Part shown: positions 22,610-36,279 of the stretch, piece by piece
Layout: each line of letters starts with the position of its first letter
Position numbering within the stretch: position 1 is the stretch's first letter
Assembly: GCA_034190875.2 (NCBI GenBank)
Contig: CM067348.1
Span: forward strand, 24,655,912-24,719,911
Length of the DNA: 64,000 nt
Source of the DNA: Urechis unicinctus
Lineage: Eukaryota; Annelida; Polychaeta; Xenopneusta; Urechidae
Direction of reading: 5' to 3'
The notes under the pieces: model-generated
Told to the model about the DNA's origin: nothing
What the model saw: the letters and a program-made list of their open reading frames with translations, nothing else
Databases searched by the model: none
Made by a program: the position numbers and the translations under genes

Positions 22610-25194
22610 ATAAAGATCTCCGAGAATTTCGATACTTATTCAGAAAAAAATTGGTTTATGTTCACAACACTCGGGCGGTTATGAACTAAATGTTGAGGTT
22701 TAGGCTTGATCAGCATAAACAGCGGAAGGATAAATTAGCTTGGCCTGAGACCAATAACATCTGGCATATACCTTTGCGAAGAAAAAAAAGAAAGTATTTA
22801 GGGCTTGCCACATGTGGTGATTATGAGATTCAACAGAATAGGAAGCCCTTCGTGGAAGGAGGAATGCCGTTATTGTGTTTATTGCTCCTAAAATCCACCC
22901 ACACCCGTTTACTCAAAAATCATTTTGAATGATCACTCACAAGATATGCGGAAACCGTTGAATTGACATAACGAATGAAGTGGTGTTCTTTTTTCGTTAG
23001 AGTATGAGAATATAACAACTCTCGATAAGACACAAAGTATAAACATATCCCTGTTAATCAACAAGCTTCTTGTAGCACACCCAAAGTTGCAGATTTCCAG
23101 TGAGATCTATTTGTAGTAAATAAAAGCGGGTTTCACCTTGGTAACAACGATTTTCACAGAGGCCTTGGTTTTAACAAAATGAACCAACCCAATATTCTGA
23201 ATACCTTATTGTCTGAAAATATTCAATCAATATGTTTGTAAAATTCTGTAAATCTTAAGCGTTAGATTACATCAGATAAGGCAAAGAGATACTGGAATCG
23301 TAAATGTTTAATAACAGTCACGGGTAGTGTGGTTGTGACGGTTAGGTACTTACTATCAGTACGATCAGAACATTTGCGAAATAACTAAGGCGCTGCTTTA
23401 GACTTCATTCGTTTAACCAAAATGAATTTGTGAAAAGTGACCACATTTCATGAATTATTTTCCCAGCGATTAAAAGTGCGTGAAACCGCTAAAATGGTTG
23501 GATTACTGTGACGTTGACAGTACTGCCGTCATAACTCTTGAATCAAAGCTTGTGGTGCAGTGCATCCGCCCTAAACAGGTGCTAACTGTTTATTTACATT
23601 CTACAAGCAGCTACACAGAATATCATATTTTTTTAATTTACTGCAACCGCAGGGGATAGAACATGTCGAGATTATAAAAGCAATTCGTTATATCTATGCT
23701 TTAGTATGGTATATATTGTAACAGATTTATTTTCTCAGTAGAATACCAAACTGTACAACAATAAAGAGCAACCTCTTGGAAGTAATACTTCAGGGCATGC
23801 ATAATTAGAAAAAAAAGGGTTGAATCTCTTTTCAAGAATAGACTTTGGTCAAGACGAAAACACTGAAATATTAATCACGTGCACATTTGTAGTTCAGAGT
23901 GTTAGATTATAACGATGATATTGAGCATTTGCGTCATAAAACTGTCCAATGGCGCCATTATTGTGAAAGCTGATGGGACTCAAATGTCAGTGTGATTTTA
24001 TGGTAATATCTGTTAGAACGACGTAGAACAGTTATTATATGTTGCTTGTGTTTGCAATCGCCAATGCAACCACAAGGTCTTACAATCACCAACATATGAC
24101 GGCTTATTAGAAATCACTTTAGCTTATTGTTCGCCTATTGTTCGCTCATGGTCTGTAGTTGTAATGCCTCTGTTAATAAGCAGCGACATTTATAAGTTTT
24201 TGCTATGCCCTCAGAGTGCAATGACAACGTGCGGAATTTTGTTGTTATAACCTCTGTTATAGAAGAATATATAGGTAGGCTGAAACCGCGCGCTTTGTTC
24301 TGACCATATATCGGAAACAACCAAACTCGATAGTATTTTGAATTAACTAATAAATGCAACGCTCGCTTATGGCCATACTTCAGATACCTTGTTGAACTCA
24401 ACCTAACCCATTCCAAACGACATGAGGTCATCACTGACTTCTAAGGCAATTGCTTTGTGCAGTTGATTAGTATGGTGTTTGCTTTGATCTATTTAAGCAA
24501 TACCTGGATTATTTCTGATCTGATCTTCAGTTTGAATTTAAAAGGATCATTCTACAACATTAAGAATAAGGAGATGGTAATTGTGCCTGATTTTGCTAAG
24601 CTGTGCCACAGAAAAGAAATATTCAGATTTTCCGTCGATTTTTTATAATATGTTTACTGATAACGATCATGACCTCATTATTACATGTGAGATAGATAGA
24701 TGGAACAAATAACTCGTTAGAGAACTATGTATTTAATTTGTGCAAAAGGTTTTATTTTCCCTTAAATCATGACAATAATACGACGTATGTCCATGCACTG
24801 GCTAATTACATATGAGAGTGCGTCTTTGTATCGACTTATAGTGGTATTATCCTTTACATTAGGGTTGCTCATACAGTTTTACTTATCATATGATATGATA
24901 AAAAATGGAATTTGAAAGACGGCAGCACAATGCTATGCAAAGCACGCTGCTACCAATGCGAGCATAAGGATAATAAATATAAGATCACTGTTATATACAG
25001 CATTCTACTATTGTGCTTGACATCATCTTAAAAACTAGAAAATTGTTGGTGTTGCCTATAGAATATGATGCCTGATATTGACACGTGTTATAATATATCA
25101 GCCGGCATCCGCAATGAGGATTGTAACCAGATGCCTTATACGATATAATAAATCTCTGCGTAATGTTCGTTCGCTATATAGGTGCGGCCATTCG
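22610..25194 (+). repeat. Large diverged repeat block X (R1-R3)
   Basis: Collinear with 33170-35249. Anchors in order: an AGCTTGACCT-like segment with CACATGTG and AAACAGAATAAGAAGC (22735 and 33285), GCACACCCAAAG (23075 and 33617), CGACGTAGAAC (24018 and 34884), and CTGATAACGATC with ATTACATGT (24657 and 35133). Similarity is patchy with indels, so the copies are old. No coding capacity was recognised. Confidence 0.65.
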
Positions 25195-25600
25195 TCTTCA
25201 ACAAGCTTTATCATACCACAGACCTTAATCCCTCTAGATGCGCCAAGTACCTGAAGGGTAATGAGAAAAAGACAAACGGCTGTGTTAAGACAACAGCCTC
25301 AAATGCGATGCTTTATTTATAGCTCACCTTGTTTACTGATCCCCTGCCTTCTAGTGGCTGCGAGGCATTGCTTGTATAAACAGAAGGCATCTAATGTTAG
25401 TGTTCCTATTGACGCTAAAATGGCTTTTGCGGATTTACTGACGGCGTTTTGACTTGTATTTCCTCTCTCAGGTACCAAATGTGTGGAAAATATTTACGAT
25501 ATTCTGGTTCATTTTTTCAGTTCATAAAAAAGCATCTTAAACTTGTGGCGAATTTATCTGTGTTTTTTTATGTCACTGATATGAGAGATGGTGGATAATG
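25195..25600 (+). repeat. Dispersed repeat block R4, copy 3
   Basis: Resembles 18580-19061 and especially 35250-35530 (AGATGCGCCAAGT-CTTGAAG, AATGAGAAAAAGACAAACGG). Non-coding. Confidence 0.75.
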
Positions 25601-25849
25601 TTTCATTTTAGCAGGCATTGAGATAAGCTGACATTATGCTTATCAATAGCCAGAAGAGGGGTATGAGTACCTTCCCTTAACATACATGGCAGTTGCCATC
25701 GATTATCTTATGCAGAAGCTACCAAGGAACTTCACACACACACACACAGACTGAATCGTAAGCCGCAATGCGATGCGGCTGGCTTTCTTGGCGGATAGCA
25801 CAGAACTGATGTTTAATTGTCTGCGCCAGAGAGATATGTTTGGTCAACG

Positions 25850-26500
25850 GTATGTTCGTCCACTATTCTAATCTTATGACGCAGATTCTTGATTTGGATA
25901 GTTGTGATGCACTTTCAACTGTGTGCTGATTAGAAATAGTTATACACGTGACCGCCCCCAAACGCAATTTATTTCTGCAATTTATTCAAACCAAGAACTA
26001 AGTCACCAGTCTTATGTGGCATTGATGTTGGTAATGTTGCCAGATCGATTCAAAGACATTAAGTCTATTTATAGCCGCCGTAGGAGGCTGCGCGACGTAG
26101 ACCGTCCGTCATCCCTCATGTAGGCATATCATTTGGGATGGGGTAACCGTGAAATTGGCAAATAAAACTAAATAGCTTGGCCGGGCTATTTAGGTAGGTG
26201 TTTGCAGATTTTAACGGCGTAGTTCCGGCCACGCCGTCTTAAAATAGCAGCATATTCCCGACGACATTTTAAAGGCTTTTACTGGCACACATTAACTGCC
26301 GGTATGAGACATTCTGCAGATGGCGGGGTCAATTTATCAGAACGTCGCAACCATTCATCATCACCAAGACGCAACAAATGGGACATCGTTATTACGCTGC
26401 TAAGGAACAACTTGGGTTGAACGCACATTACCTTTACTTATCTGTCCTATATTAAGAAAGTGCTATTTGCGTCATTCCCTTAGCCAACATCGGAGCTGCT
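25850..26500 (+). repeat. Dispersed repeat block R5, copy 2
   Basis: Collinear, diverged partner of 19750-20400. A short (CA)8 run lies just before it at about 25735, whereas the other copy has (AC)64 in the neighbouring interval. Confidence 0.7.
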
Positions 26501-27929
26501 AACGCCATATACAAATTTAATTGCAGAATTAATTCATGTGTTTATAGCTACAATCGATTGTGTGTTTAAATATTGCTTGTGATTCAGACATATAATATTT
26601 GTTTAGCAAAGGATGCACTAATCACATGATGTTTTAGTTGATTAGCAATATGGCATACCTCTGCAGCAGTATATTTACAAATCCATCAATACTTTACTAA
26701 TGATAATGTACATAACGCTGTGCTCATGGGCAATCAATACGGTTACCCCAAAACAGGTACAATATCGGACGTTTACAGAGAAACATAACCATTATAAGGT
26801 TGGATTCTACGATTTTGATAGCGCCCCCATCTGAGAGTGAGTGTTAACACCTTATCCTACCGAAGTATGCACTTATACACTCTGATCATAAACAAATGCA
26901 TCAATGATCTGTTAAATGATGTCATTGGATTTGGTTCATGTGGGATTTCCTATTTCTGTCTGTTATTACTGGACATCAGATTACCAGCAGACTTATCTTA
27001 GGGAAACCATATAAATTGACTGAACGTAATGCTATGGCGACTAAAAAGTGTTATGGGACCTATGTCTTTCTACGAAAGGAAGGCAAATACATTTTGACAG
27101 GGGAGGTGCAGTTTCACCACGAATTGCACCCGCTTCACAGCTAAAGATATTATGTTTCGCGACAGGAGCTCTTTAAAGCCCCATATTGCTTATGCAGAGT
27201 ATCCAACACCTTTCGGGCTTAATAACGACACTATTATTGGGGTGATGACAGTTTCAAGCATAAGGAGGGGTCAGACGATCCTTGTAGAACGGAAAGGTAG
27301 GTTCGATGAACATCTTGGCACATGTCAACGAGACGCAAATGTTGATTGTCGTTTAGTTTTCAGTTATCATAATATGCTCATGAAATCATCCAGGTTCTTC
27401 AGTCAATGCATGTTTGTAACTTTCGATTCGTGGAGTTTGACAAGCCAATAGGTTGATAATCACGGGGCAAGCATTATCTGGTGAACCTAGTAGGAGCACG
27501 TAAGAGGTGTGCCGTAGGCTCTGTTACGGAATTGCGTCCGGCTGTTGACACATCAAGAGTCTTGTTTTTTGTTCGTGGAATACGCAGGGGATCACTACCT
27601 GTGTCTACGGGCAATTATTAATGTCAAAGTTTAACTTAAAAAGTAATCATTAAATAGCTCTATAAAATGCTAGAGTAACACTATGTTGATCAGTTGCACT
27701 TTATACTGCTGTAGCGGATACAGCATCTTCTTATATCGTCAGCCCTTTGCACAACGAGAATGTGTGATAATATTCGTATTGTTGAAATGTCATTTTTCTG
27801 GAAAAAAAATGCGTTTCAATCGAAAGAAAAAATATAGAAATGTATGAATTATTGCTTATGCAGCATTTTAATGCCAGCATCCCAGTTTTGCACTGAATCG
27901 CTCACAGAAGATTTTTTTACACTTATATC
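26501..27929. other. Non-coding stretch, nothing recognised
   Basis: Two modest open frames (26938-27144 and 27152-27451, plus strand) show no motif and have no splice partners that I can support. Confidence 0.4.
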
Positions 27930-28060
27930 GTTTATCAATCACATGGTTGGTTATGCAGCATATCGGTAATGAGCGCAGTTAGTTTCAGCACTCGCGAAAT
28001 GTTCAATTGGTCTGTGCGTCTGCCTTTCTACGCAATGTCCTAATATACACAGACATACAT
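27930..28060 (+). repeat. Dispersed repeat block R6, copy 1
   Basis: Shares ATGCAGCATATC-GTAATGA, ACTCGCGAAAT and GTCTGCCTTTC-like phrases with 35920-35995, in the same relative order as the other blocks. Confidence 0.6.
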
Positions 28061-28929
28061 GGTATTATGGCCTTCCTTCCGTTTTGCCACTAGTCATATG
28101 CGAGCTGTTATCTCCAGTCCGTGATCACTGAGCTGCGAAACTGTAAATAAGTAATGTCACGATAAAAGATAGTCATGGGGCAGTATTGTCTCCATGCAGG
28201 ACCCTGTCAACATTCATTCTATTTTCGGTTTGTTTAATTTCTTATAAGTGAATACAATGTACAGATAAGATAACAGCATCCCAACATCAATGTAATGAGC
28301 CCAATATGCAAGTTATTGTTATATTGCATGGCTTGTTGTTTAAGGTACAAAGTTACCTTGGGGGCCTACAGCTTCCTTGGAATATAAATGTATACATTTG
28401 ACATTCACGTTGTTTAAGTAAACGGGAAGTTATTACTTATTATAAATGTATTTTCCCCCAAAAAAACTATCGTGACGTCATATACCCAGCAGGTTTTGCA
28501 ATATTCCCGGCATATCGAACATTTTATTAGACGAAGAGATCAATGTGTCCAGCATAAGGTCGCATTCATCTAGCGCAGGGCAGAAAATCGATTATGCTGA
28601 TGATGGAACCGTCTCGATTTAATTGAAAGGCTGATTGCCTCTACTTATCTTGTCTTGCGGACGCAAGCTGTTCATCAATCGCAACAGAAATTCAAATTCC
28701 CAACATCTCCTTTTATGCTTAATGTCTGCCCATATCACATTAAGTCCTGTAACCTATTTTCAAACGCAACCCCGAGTCGATTTGTACAGAGTGTGTGCGC
28801 CAAACAGTCTGCATTGAATGAGGCATCATGGTTTTCATTTATTGCAGACTGTGCCTTGTTTGTATATTCATATTGATAAAGCGTAGATGTCTAGTGAAAG
28901 ACAAATGATGAAATGGTCACCGAGGAAGT

Positions 28930-29700
28930 TTAGACCTTTATCGCGCATGCACTACATTATTGAAAAGCCCTGTAAACGATTCAAACCTTCAATTACAATT
29001 AACGACCAATCGAGATAAAAATTACGCAAAAGGGTATAATCTGTGTTTGACTCATGAGTTAATTAAAAAGTACCATCGGTTGACTCTGTGATCATAAATT
29101 AGGCACTAAAATAACAATAACAAATGGCAGGAAAATTGTTGCTTTCGTTCTTTTAAAATAATCATGATCATGCAGCAATGTACATATATTATAGACCAGC
29201 ATTAACATTGATGCCAAGAAAAGAAATGTCTTAGACGATGACAACACGTAACACGCACGAGACAAAGTAACACCGGTAGTTTTACATAGCGATCAATCAG
29301 CACCATGAGGTTTCCGACAGAAATGTGTTAATTAAACATCAGGATAAATTGACCACTTTGAGTTGGATTGGTCTCGCGGTTAGTGTTGCAAATTCACACA
29401 TCCCTATGAAAACTTTGCAACCTATCCAAACGAGATAAATAGTAATGTAATGCAGAATGCTGGCAGCAGCAAACGAATTCGGTTGGACGTTTCCATAGCA
29501 GTAAGTTTTAAAGGGTGCAGCCTTCATTAGCTTTTGTTGGACGCTAACAATCATCGACCCGTTAGGCGCTAGCAGTTTTGTAGTGGAAAGGAGGCGACAG
29601 GAACATGCGCTATTGCGTGGCCAGAAATTAATTCTTGGCTTTTGCGACAAACAGGATATTGTCGGACATGTGCTGACTGTTGATTAGGGGTTTTAGATTG
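28930..29700 (+). repeat. Dispersed repeat block R7, most diverged copy
   Basis: Recognisable by ATTGATGCC-A-AAAGAAAT, CACCGGT-GTTTT-CA, ATTGCGTGGCC and CGACAAACAGGATATT, which also occur in 36280-37515 and 62830-64000. This copy is the most decayed of the three. Confidence 0.65.
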
Positions 29701-29922
29701 TCAGAAATGGAAGGTGTGACATGTTTATCTTGTGTCATAGTAGCACCTAAGAAAGCTTATAATTGAAACTTTGATGGCTAAATCTGAAAAAAGTGGCATA
29801 ATAATTTGATATTTTGTATTTGTAAACAAGCAAAATCATGTCTCGTCAAATCCATTAATACGTGTTTAGCAATCAGGACAGTGAAACACTTACGCTGTGA
29901 ATTAATTGGCGCGCATGTCGAT

Positions 29923-29957
29923 ATATACATATATATATATATATGTCGATATATATA

Positions 29958-30013
<56 letters not shown>
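29923..30013. repeat. (TA)n-rich low-complexity run
   Basis: Nearly pure alternating TA, broken by two GTCG interruptions, ending shortly before a G10 run at 30025-30034. Confidence 0.95.
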
Positions 30014-30570
30014 CTGTATATAATGGGGGGGGGGCTTTCATAATTGGAGCTGAACTTAGGCCATACATGATTGGTTTGGCTATGGCCTGGTAGTTATAAA
30101 AAGTCTTTGAAAGATTTCAGCTATCACACGAGGGAAAGCAATTTTGATGTAATCAGCAAATCAAGCAAGGGTACACCAATAAGATTATACGTTGGCATAC
30201 ATTGTATTATAGCCTTTCGTTATACCTCAAGGCATATGTAAGATATTGTCTCCAATGTATAATCGCTACTGCACATCGATAGATAGCACTGTAAATTAAC
30301 AATGTCACTACACAGAGCAGAGCACAAGCAACGTGTTTCATAGGGCAGTATTAAATCCCTTTCGATTATATCTTCTGTTTGTTCTGTCTCGTAATCATTT
30401 GCTGGTTATTTTATGTATCATCGACGAATAATTCCCAGTAGGCAAATAATGTGTAAAACCATATAATGTGAAGAGTCTGTCACTGCATCTCAATAACCAG
30501 CACAACATGCCAGTTGCTGTGAATATTTCACGACAGATCGCTTGAGGTGCAGTGCACGTTTATGTAGGGT

Positions 30571-30586
30571 GGGGGGGGGGGGGGGG
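30571..30586. repeat. G16 homopolymer
   Basis: Sixteen consecutive G, preceded by GGGT. A region prone to sequencing and assembly error. Confidence 0.95.
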
Positions 30587-31139
30587 TGCCTCAAATGACA
30601 GGATGGAACCTAAAGCTTCCCTAACTTATAATGCCTAATTAACAGCGTATAAATCTCTGAGGTTAGTCTCAGTACTCACCCTCACAATTCAATGTCATGA
30701 TCCCTTTTCCTAATAACGCCTTACAATTGTATAAAGTGTCACACCAAGCATTTGTCTTGAAACAATAGCAGATTCTGAGGCACATTGTGTATTTGCTAAA
30801 CCACACCTCCGCGCTTGTTTAGTGGGTCGCCTTGTCGTTATATAGAATTCACATCTTTACGCAGTTTCGCTGTACATGGGCTTGCCCACGTTAAAAGGCC
30901 GAGTAATGCTTCCGTTTATTCAAAGGCAGCTTGCCTCGATTTACCTCGGCGTACTTCCGAGAGTTGCTGATCGCTCGCATAATAAGAGCTGGCAACTTCA
31001 CCTTTAGTCTTGATTGCTGACTGTTCTCTTGATACCACATGTGTTATGCACAAGTCTCATGAGCATTGTTTTAGTGATGTAATCATAGTAACAGACTGGA
31101 CACTCGATTTCCGACATCAGAATTACTTGACCTTTTCCA

Positions 31140-32420
31140 TTAAAATGGGCTTGTTCCAAACATTACAAAACCAACAAGTATAACTCATCCACGTCTGGTG
31201 TAATTGTGACGGACATCTCTGATCATTTACCAATTTTCAACTTTGTAGCCCAAATTACACATTAAATTGATCGACTAGCCCAATCCAAGGTTAGAGCGCT
31301 CAACCCTTCTAATTAACACAGGATAAGAAATATGGTCTTTCTCGCTAACTGGGAATATATAAATACACTATCAGCTAACTCAGCCTTTAAATTTTAGCAC
31401 AATAGACTTAACGCTATTATTGATCAAATCTACTAGGCCATATACATTCCAAATCGAATCTCCCCGAAAGACTCGATGTCTTATAAAAATAAACATTCAT
31501 CCTCGCGACATCTAATTTCTTCACTGATGATCATAAAAATTCAACAAATAATTACTTCTATCGAGGGCACCAACGCTACTGGCAATGATATTCTTAGTTC
31601 GAAACACATTAAGTCAATATCTCACCTTTTCTCATTCCTTTGTGTTATTATCAAGAACTCACATTAGTAAGGAAGAATCACCTTTAACCGACGAACTTAA
31701 GGGGGCACAAATTGTACCGCTTTATGAATATGAAATTAGACAATTAATTGCCAATCATCGACCCATATCGACATAACCAGTACCTTATAAAGTCTATGAA
31801 AATAATATTTACAAACGTCTTTACGGAGTTTGATAGCCAATACGACTTCCAAGCCGAACATTCTGCTACCGACAGCAACAATGGAACAAACGAGGTCTAG
31901 GTGCTTTTCTCATCTGTCCATGGCATTCGACACGATTAATCACAAAATATTTATGACTAAGATGCATAAATATGGCATTGGAGGGTTCCCTTCAAAGGTG
32001 ACAAAGTTACCTTTATAATAGGTCGCATTATGTTACCTGGAAGATTTTTTTCTCGAATAAGTGCACAATCAAATGTGGTGTTCCCCGAGCCTCTGTAACT
32101 AGTCCTCTGATTTCCTTATTATGCGTGAATGATTGTCTGCTTCTCTACTACACTACCATGCGATACGTTTTGCGGATGTCACTACTCTGTTATGCACAGA
32201 TACAAATCAACACACCTATTTTCCTATATGAATGCTAAGCTAACATCAGTTCGTGATTTGCAGAAATTAGACTCTTTCTCAACATATCCAAATTGCAGTG
32301 CATTCCTTTAACTAAATCCCAAACAATTGTCCGCAATTTCCACTTTTCTGTTTCTAATGGACCAATCAGTAAGAAAACAAAACCTGCGTTTTCTTGGCGC
32401 TATAATTGGTTCACATCTCA
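31140..32420 (+). mobile_element. Decayed LINE (endonuclease end and reverse transcriptase)
   Basis: Translating across several frames shows LINE landmarks in the right order. TSGVIVTDISDHLPIFNF near 31190-31245 is the end of the apurinic-type endonuclease. NHRPIS with VPYKVYEN near 31753-31800 matches the NYRPIS-LP-SKI-E region. YDFQAEHSAT (about 31843), then FSHLSMAFDTINHKI (about 31908-31952), match the DLSKAFDTINH motif. CGVPRASVTSPLIS (about 32073) corresponds to GVPQGSVLGPLL. RFADVTTLL (about 32165) stands at the YADD site, where the second Asp is changed. Frame changes between almost every motif and the lost catalytic Asp show that it is long dead. The motif style is CR1/L2/Jockey-like; the exact clade is uncertain. 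No 5' part and no clear 3' tail were found. Confidence 0.8.
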
Positions 32421-33169
32421 TGAGTTCTTACGGGTCAATCAATGTGCTTGGTCTAATCAGGTACAGATGATGACGGATGCCTAAAAAATGACCAATTTGA
32501 TAATATGCATTCTTCAATTGTGATTCTCCATCTAACAGTGAATTTGCATTATAGTCAAACCCCATATTTGTTGATATCCTACAACTAATGATATATTGGT
32601 GAGAGGAAGTTATGTTAAGCTAAATAATAAGGTGGCACCCTTTGCATGTGCAAACTTTTGAACCGTCCACAGCAAAAGCTATGAGAAAAACCATAAGATG
32701 TGGGCAATTGATCGGAAGCGCCATTGAATATGATTCGAATATTTAACTGCAATGCTAATAAAAGGGGTTAAAGGGGGTAACAATCATAACAGATTACACG
32801 AGCCAAACAGATCTGAAATGTTGGAAGAGTAACTTCAGAGCGATTCGAATTCTACCTTTCAAACTAGCATATTGTTGGCATTGTCCCCAAAAACATCGAA
32901 TGTACACTTTATTGATCACATCATATATACGTTATACCTACCAGGCAGTCAATAATCCAAGCAAATGATTCCGCCGTCGACTTTAACTCAGCATCTCGGT
33001 TTCAGATCAGTCACGAGACCCCGAACTAGATATTTATAATTGCCACATTTCAAATCGAATTTAATTTGATTATTTTCAGGTGTGTCTGATAATTTAACTG
33101 CAAAATATTACATAAATTTTGCCCTCTCACACTTTCTCCACTATCTTCATTTGTGTCAATAAATTGCAG
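32421..33169. other. Non-coding stretch, nothing recognised
   Basis: AT-rich; only short frames. It may include the unrecognised 3' remainder of the LINE to its left. Confidence 0.4.
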
Positions 33170-35249
33170 CTACTTGAAGCTGGCAATAAATAAAATAATG
33201 AGACGTCTGGCATTTATGACGCAAAAGATGAACCACTTGAGGTTTCTTTTTCGGTAAGAATTAATAGTTATAATGGAGAAGGAAAGATTAGCTTGACCTT
33301 AACCCAAAGACATCTGATTTTCTCAGGTACGACTTTAAAAGAGAAAGTAATCAGGACGTTCCACATGTGACCATAAGATCAAACAGAATAAGAAGCAATT
33401 CATATCATCAGGATAATTGCCTTTGCCGTTTGTTTTGTACTTTGAATAAACCCACACCCTAACACAGAGCGCATTGCGAATGAACATTTATGAGATATAC
33501 AGGAACCAAAGAGCTGACAAACAGAGCTACATCAGTGAAGTGACCAACTAATGTTAGAGTAGGCGAATATAAGTCTCAAAATAGCAACAAACCCCTGTGT
33601 ATTAACAAGGTTCTATTCGCACCCCAAATGTCGATGTACATTGTTGCGGATAACCAATTTGACCGCATTAATTGTAGTAGACTATATCTGTAGACAGACA
33701 TATCCTCGGCGACATTGATGCAAACAAGAGCCATTTTTACCCTGCTAGTGATATCACCGGTTTGCTTATGTAAACACAACAGCAAGACTTTATTTATACC
33801 ATAAAGCAGGCATCCAGACGCTATGCGTGTAAAGAATGGTACACATATAGGCTTCTTGTGAGTTATGCAGAGGGCGTGGGTTATATAAATGTTGATAATA
33901 GAGCCCGACCAACACGTTATTATGCCCACGTAATAGCGAAGCGATGACATCAGCATGTTTCGTTCTGCGCTCTGTAGATCAAAAGCTTTATCCATCTCTG
34001 TTTTTGTAATCAGAAAAACGCTTTGGTCACATCGTTGTAAGCACTAAAATGTACCTGCCAAAAATTGATTGACGAATGGTTCATCTTTTTCTTCAACTTC
34101 GGCAAGGTGTCATCTTCAAAAGTTGCAGTCATTGTTCTACTTGGCCAACTGAAATATTTCAATATAACAAGAACTATTGTTTTCAATTTATTAACCCTCC
34201 GTATTCTCTTTATGCAATCATCGCCAAGAAAGTGTTTAAGGCGAGGGATGTCTCTTATGTTCGCTGGAAATTTCATCTTTTCTGGTGGTAAGATTTGCCT
34301 TTAAATCCTGCACAATGAATGTAAGGAAATCCCTCAAACGTCTTAAAAAAACATTATTATTATTTAATCCCTGCACCTGGTATAACGTATCGGCAATTTA
34401 CATGCAAACTGATGGCTAAATTCGCTATAGTGCCAAGGCAGCATGACAAATCTGGCAAGTTTAGATTAGGCAAATATGTGCATGCAATACGTCGGCCTGA
34501 CATTGGCGCCATAGTAAGTGCGCAAAATTGTCCGAATGCACCTACGCAAGTCAACACTCACCAATGCATATGAAACTTAAGCATCTAGCCTCTTACTTAC
34601 AAGGTATGAACAATGCTCTGAGAGAATCCATTGGTTTTAATTAAATTTAGTCACATCATGTGTTTAAACTCTTGTGGTTTACTATGCGACTGTGAAGTAT
34701 TAGTTACTTATATTGTCAACTTTGGGCAAACATCTTCGATTGACGCCTCTGTTTCATATATTTTGATGTCTAACCTACCAGGTATTGATTGGTCTTTTGG
34801 TGAGCTAATGCACTTGCCACTAAAACACACAAATAGTTTAAAAATGCACGAGAAAAGTTATTTCATAGTCATATTTGTTTAAACGACGTAGAACCATAAT
34901 TATTTGTGTTGGCAATCAACTAAGCACCCACAAGGTATTACAATCACAATTAGTAGAAATGAAGCAATCTTCTATTATCACCAAAATATATCTGAGAGGT
35001 AAAGATTCAAACAGAATGTCAAATTGCATAATGAGCCGAGGGAGTCAGAGTAAATAAAAGTTATCATGTCAGTTTTGGGGCTTTCCCTCAAACTAATTTA
35101 TTTAATGGTGGTCGATTACCTGTAATAATTGTACTGATAACGATCGTGATATCATAATTACATGTCAGGTAGATGGATGAAACAAAGTGTTCGATTGATA
35201 ATTTGTATATTATATCTGTCAAGGAGGCTTCATTGGATTATGACGATAG
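33170..35249 (+). repeat. Large diverged repeat block Y (R1-R3)
   Basis: Collinear partner of 22610-25194, shorter because of deletions (for example R2 to R3 is about 250 bp here and about 640 bp there). A minus-strand frame at 33576-33995 (139 codons) overlaps it. It shows no motif, and the matching part of block X does not keep it open, so I do not call it a gene. Confidence 0.62.
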
Positions 35250-35530
35250 CAATAACACTAGCTATTAACATAATTAGATGCGCCAAGTGCTTGAAGCGTA
35301 ATGAGAAAAAGACAAACGGCCGTGTTAAGAAGACCGCCTCTAGAGAAACACTTTCTTTATAGCTCACCTTATTCACTAGTCTCCTATCCATGGTGGCAGT
35401 TGCTGCGAGGCTTTGCTTCAATGTACAGAAAGCATCAAAAGATGACACTTCGATTGTCACCATAAATTTGCTGTCGGCGTTTTCCATCACCGCTACCAAA
35501 CATTGTCAATTATATGCTAAAGATTGCATG
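35250..35530 (+). repeat. Dispersed repeat block R4, copy 4
   Basis: Shortest R4 copy, closest to 25195-25600. It breaks off just before a TG-rich tract. Confidence 0.72.
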
Positions 35531-35565
35531 TGTTAGTCAGGGTCGGTGTAAAAATTTAACTGTGC

Positions 35566-35800
35566 GTGGATGTGTGTGGATGTATGTGTGTGTGTGTAGA
35601 TGTGCGTGATTGTTTGTGTGTGCATGTGGATGTGTGTATATATGTGCGTGTGAATGTGTGTGTGAATGTGTGTATGCGTGTGTGATGTGTGTGCGGATGT
35701 GTGTGTATGTATGTGTGTGTGAATGTCGGTGTGGATGTGTGCATTGAATGTGTGTGTATATGTATGATTGCTTGCTGGTGTGGGTAGGTGGGTGGGTGGC
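35566..35800. repeat. Imperfect TG-rich microsatellite
   Basis: Tracts of TGTGTG with GATG and GCGTG interruptions. The long minus-strand frame through it (His-Thr rich) is a product of the repeat. Confidence 0.95.
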
Positions 35801-35919
35801 GGAGAGAATCTTTCGTGTGCTATACAGTTTTATATTTGCACAGAATCTTGCAGAAAAGATTTCGTACATAAATAATCGTATATCACCTGCGATTGAATCA
35901 TCGTCTTTGTCGTGAGTCA

Positions 35920-35995
35920 TTGATATGCAGCATATCTGTAATGACCACAATTAGTTGTTGTACTCGCGAAATTTATGTGTCTACCTTTCGATTTT
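35920..35995 (+). repeat. Dispersed repeat block R6, copy 2
   Basis: Matches part of 27930-28060 (ATGCAGCATATC-GTAATGA, then ACTCGCGAAAT). It follows R4 in order, as in the other block set. Confidence 0.6.
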
Positions 35996-36279
35996 GGAAA
36001 TGATGATAGAGCTTAGAGCAATATTTAGGGTTAGTATTTAAGCCATGACATGCCACCAAAAATAGGTATTTTGTCACAATACACCATTAATTGTGACCCC
36101 TGACGCCTCCCTTCCTTGTGAATATAATGTACTCATATTGTGTATGCCATTTTGTATAAGTAACTTGCCCCTCTCATTGAAGATGACAAATGTTTTGAGT
36201 TTCGTTGTGTTTTTTTATTGTTATATATGGCTCATCCGAGTAGATCCAACATCATGACGAATGTTACAGCGTTAATTGA

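Larger units (their letters stand above)
29701..31139. other. Non-coding stretch with simple repeats
   Basis: Contains a (TA)-rich run and two poly-G tracts. Parts of 30180-30420 weakly resemble 20590-20700 and 28090-28250. No gene seen. Confidence 0.45.

Noticed and set aside
33576-33995. 139-codon minus-strand frame
   Set aside because: Lies inside diverged repeat block Y, is not kept open in block X, and has no motif.
35537-35950. 137-codon His/Thr-rich minus-strand frame
   Set aside because: Produced by the TG-rich repeat; no other coding sign.
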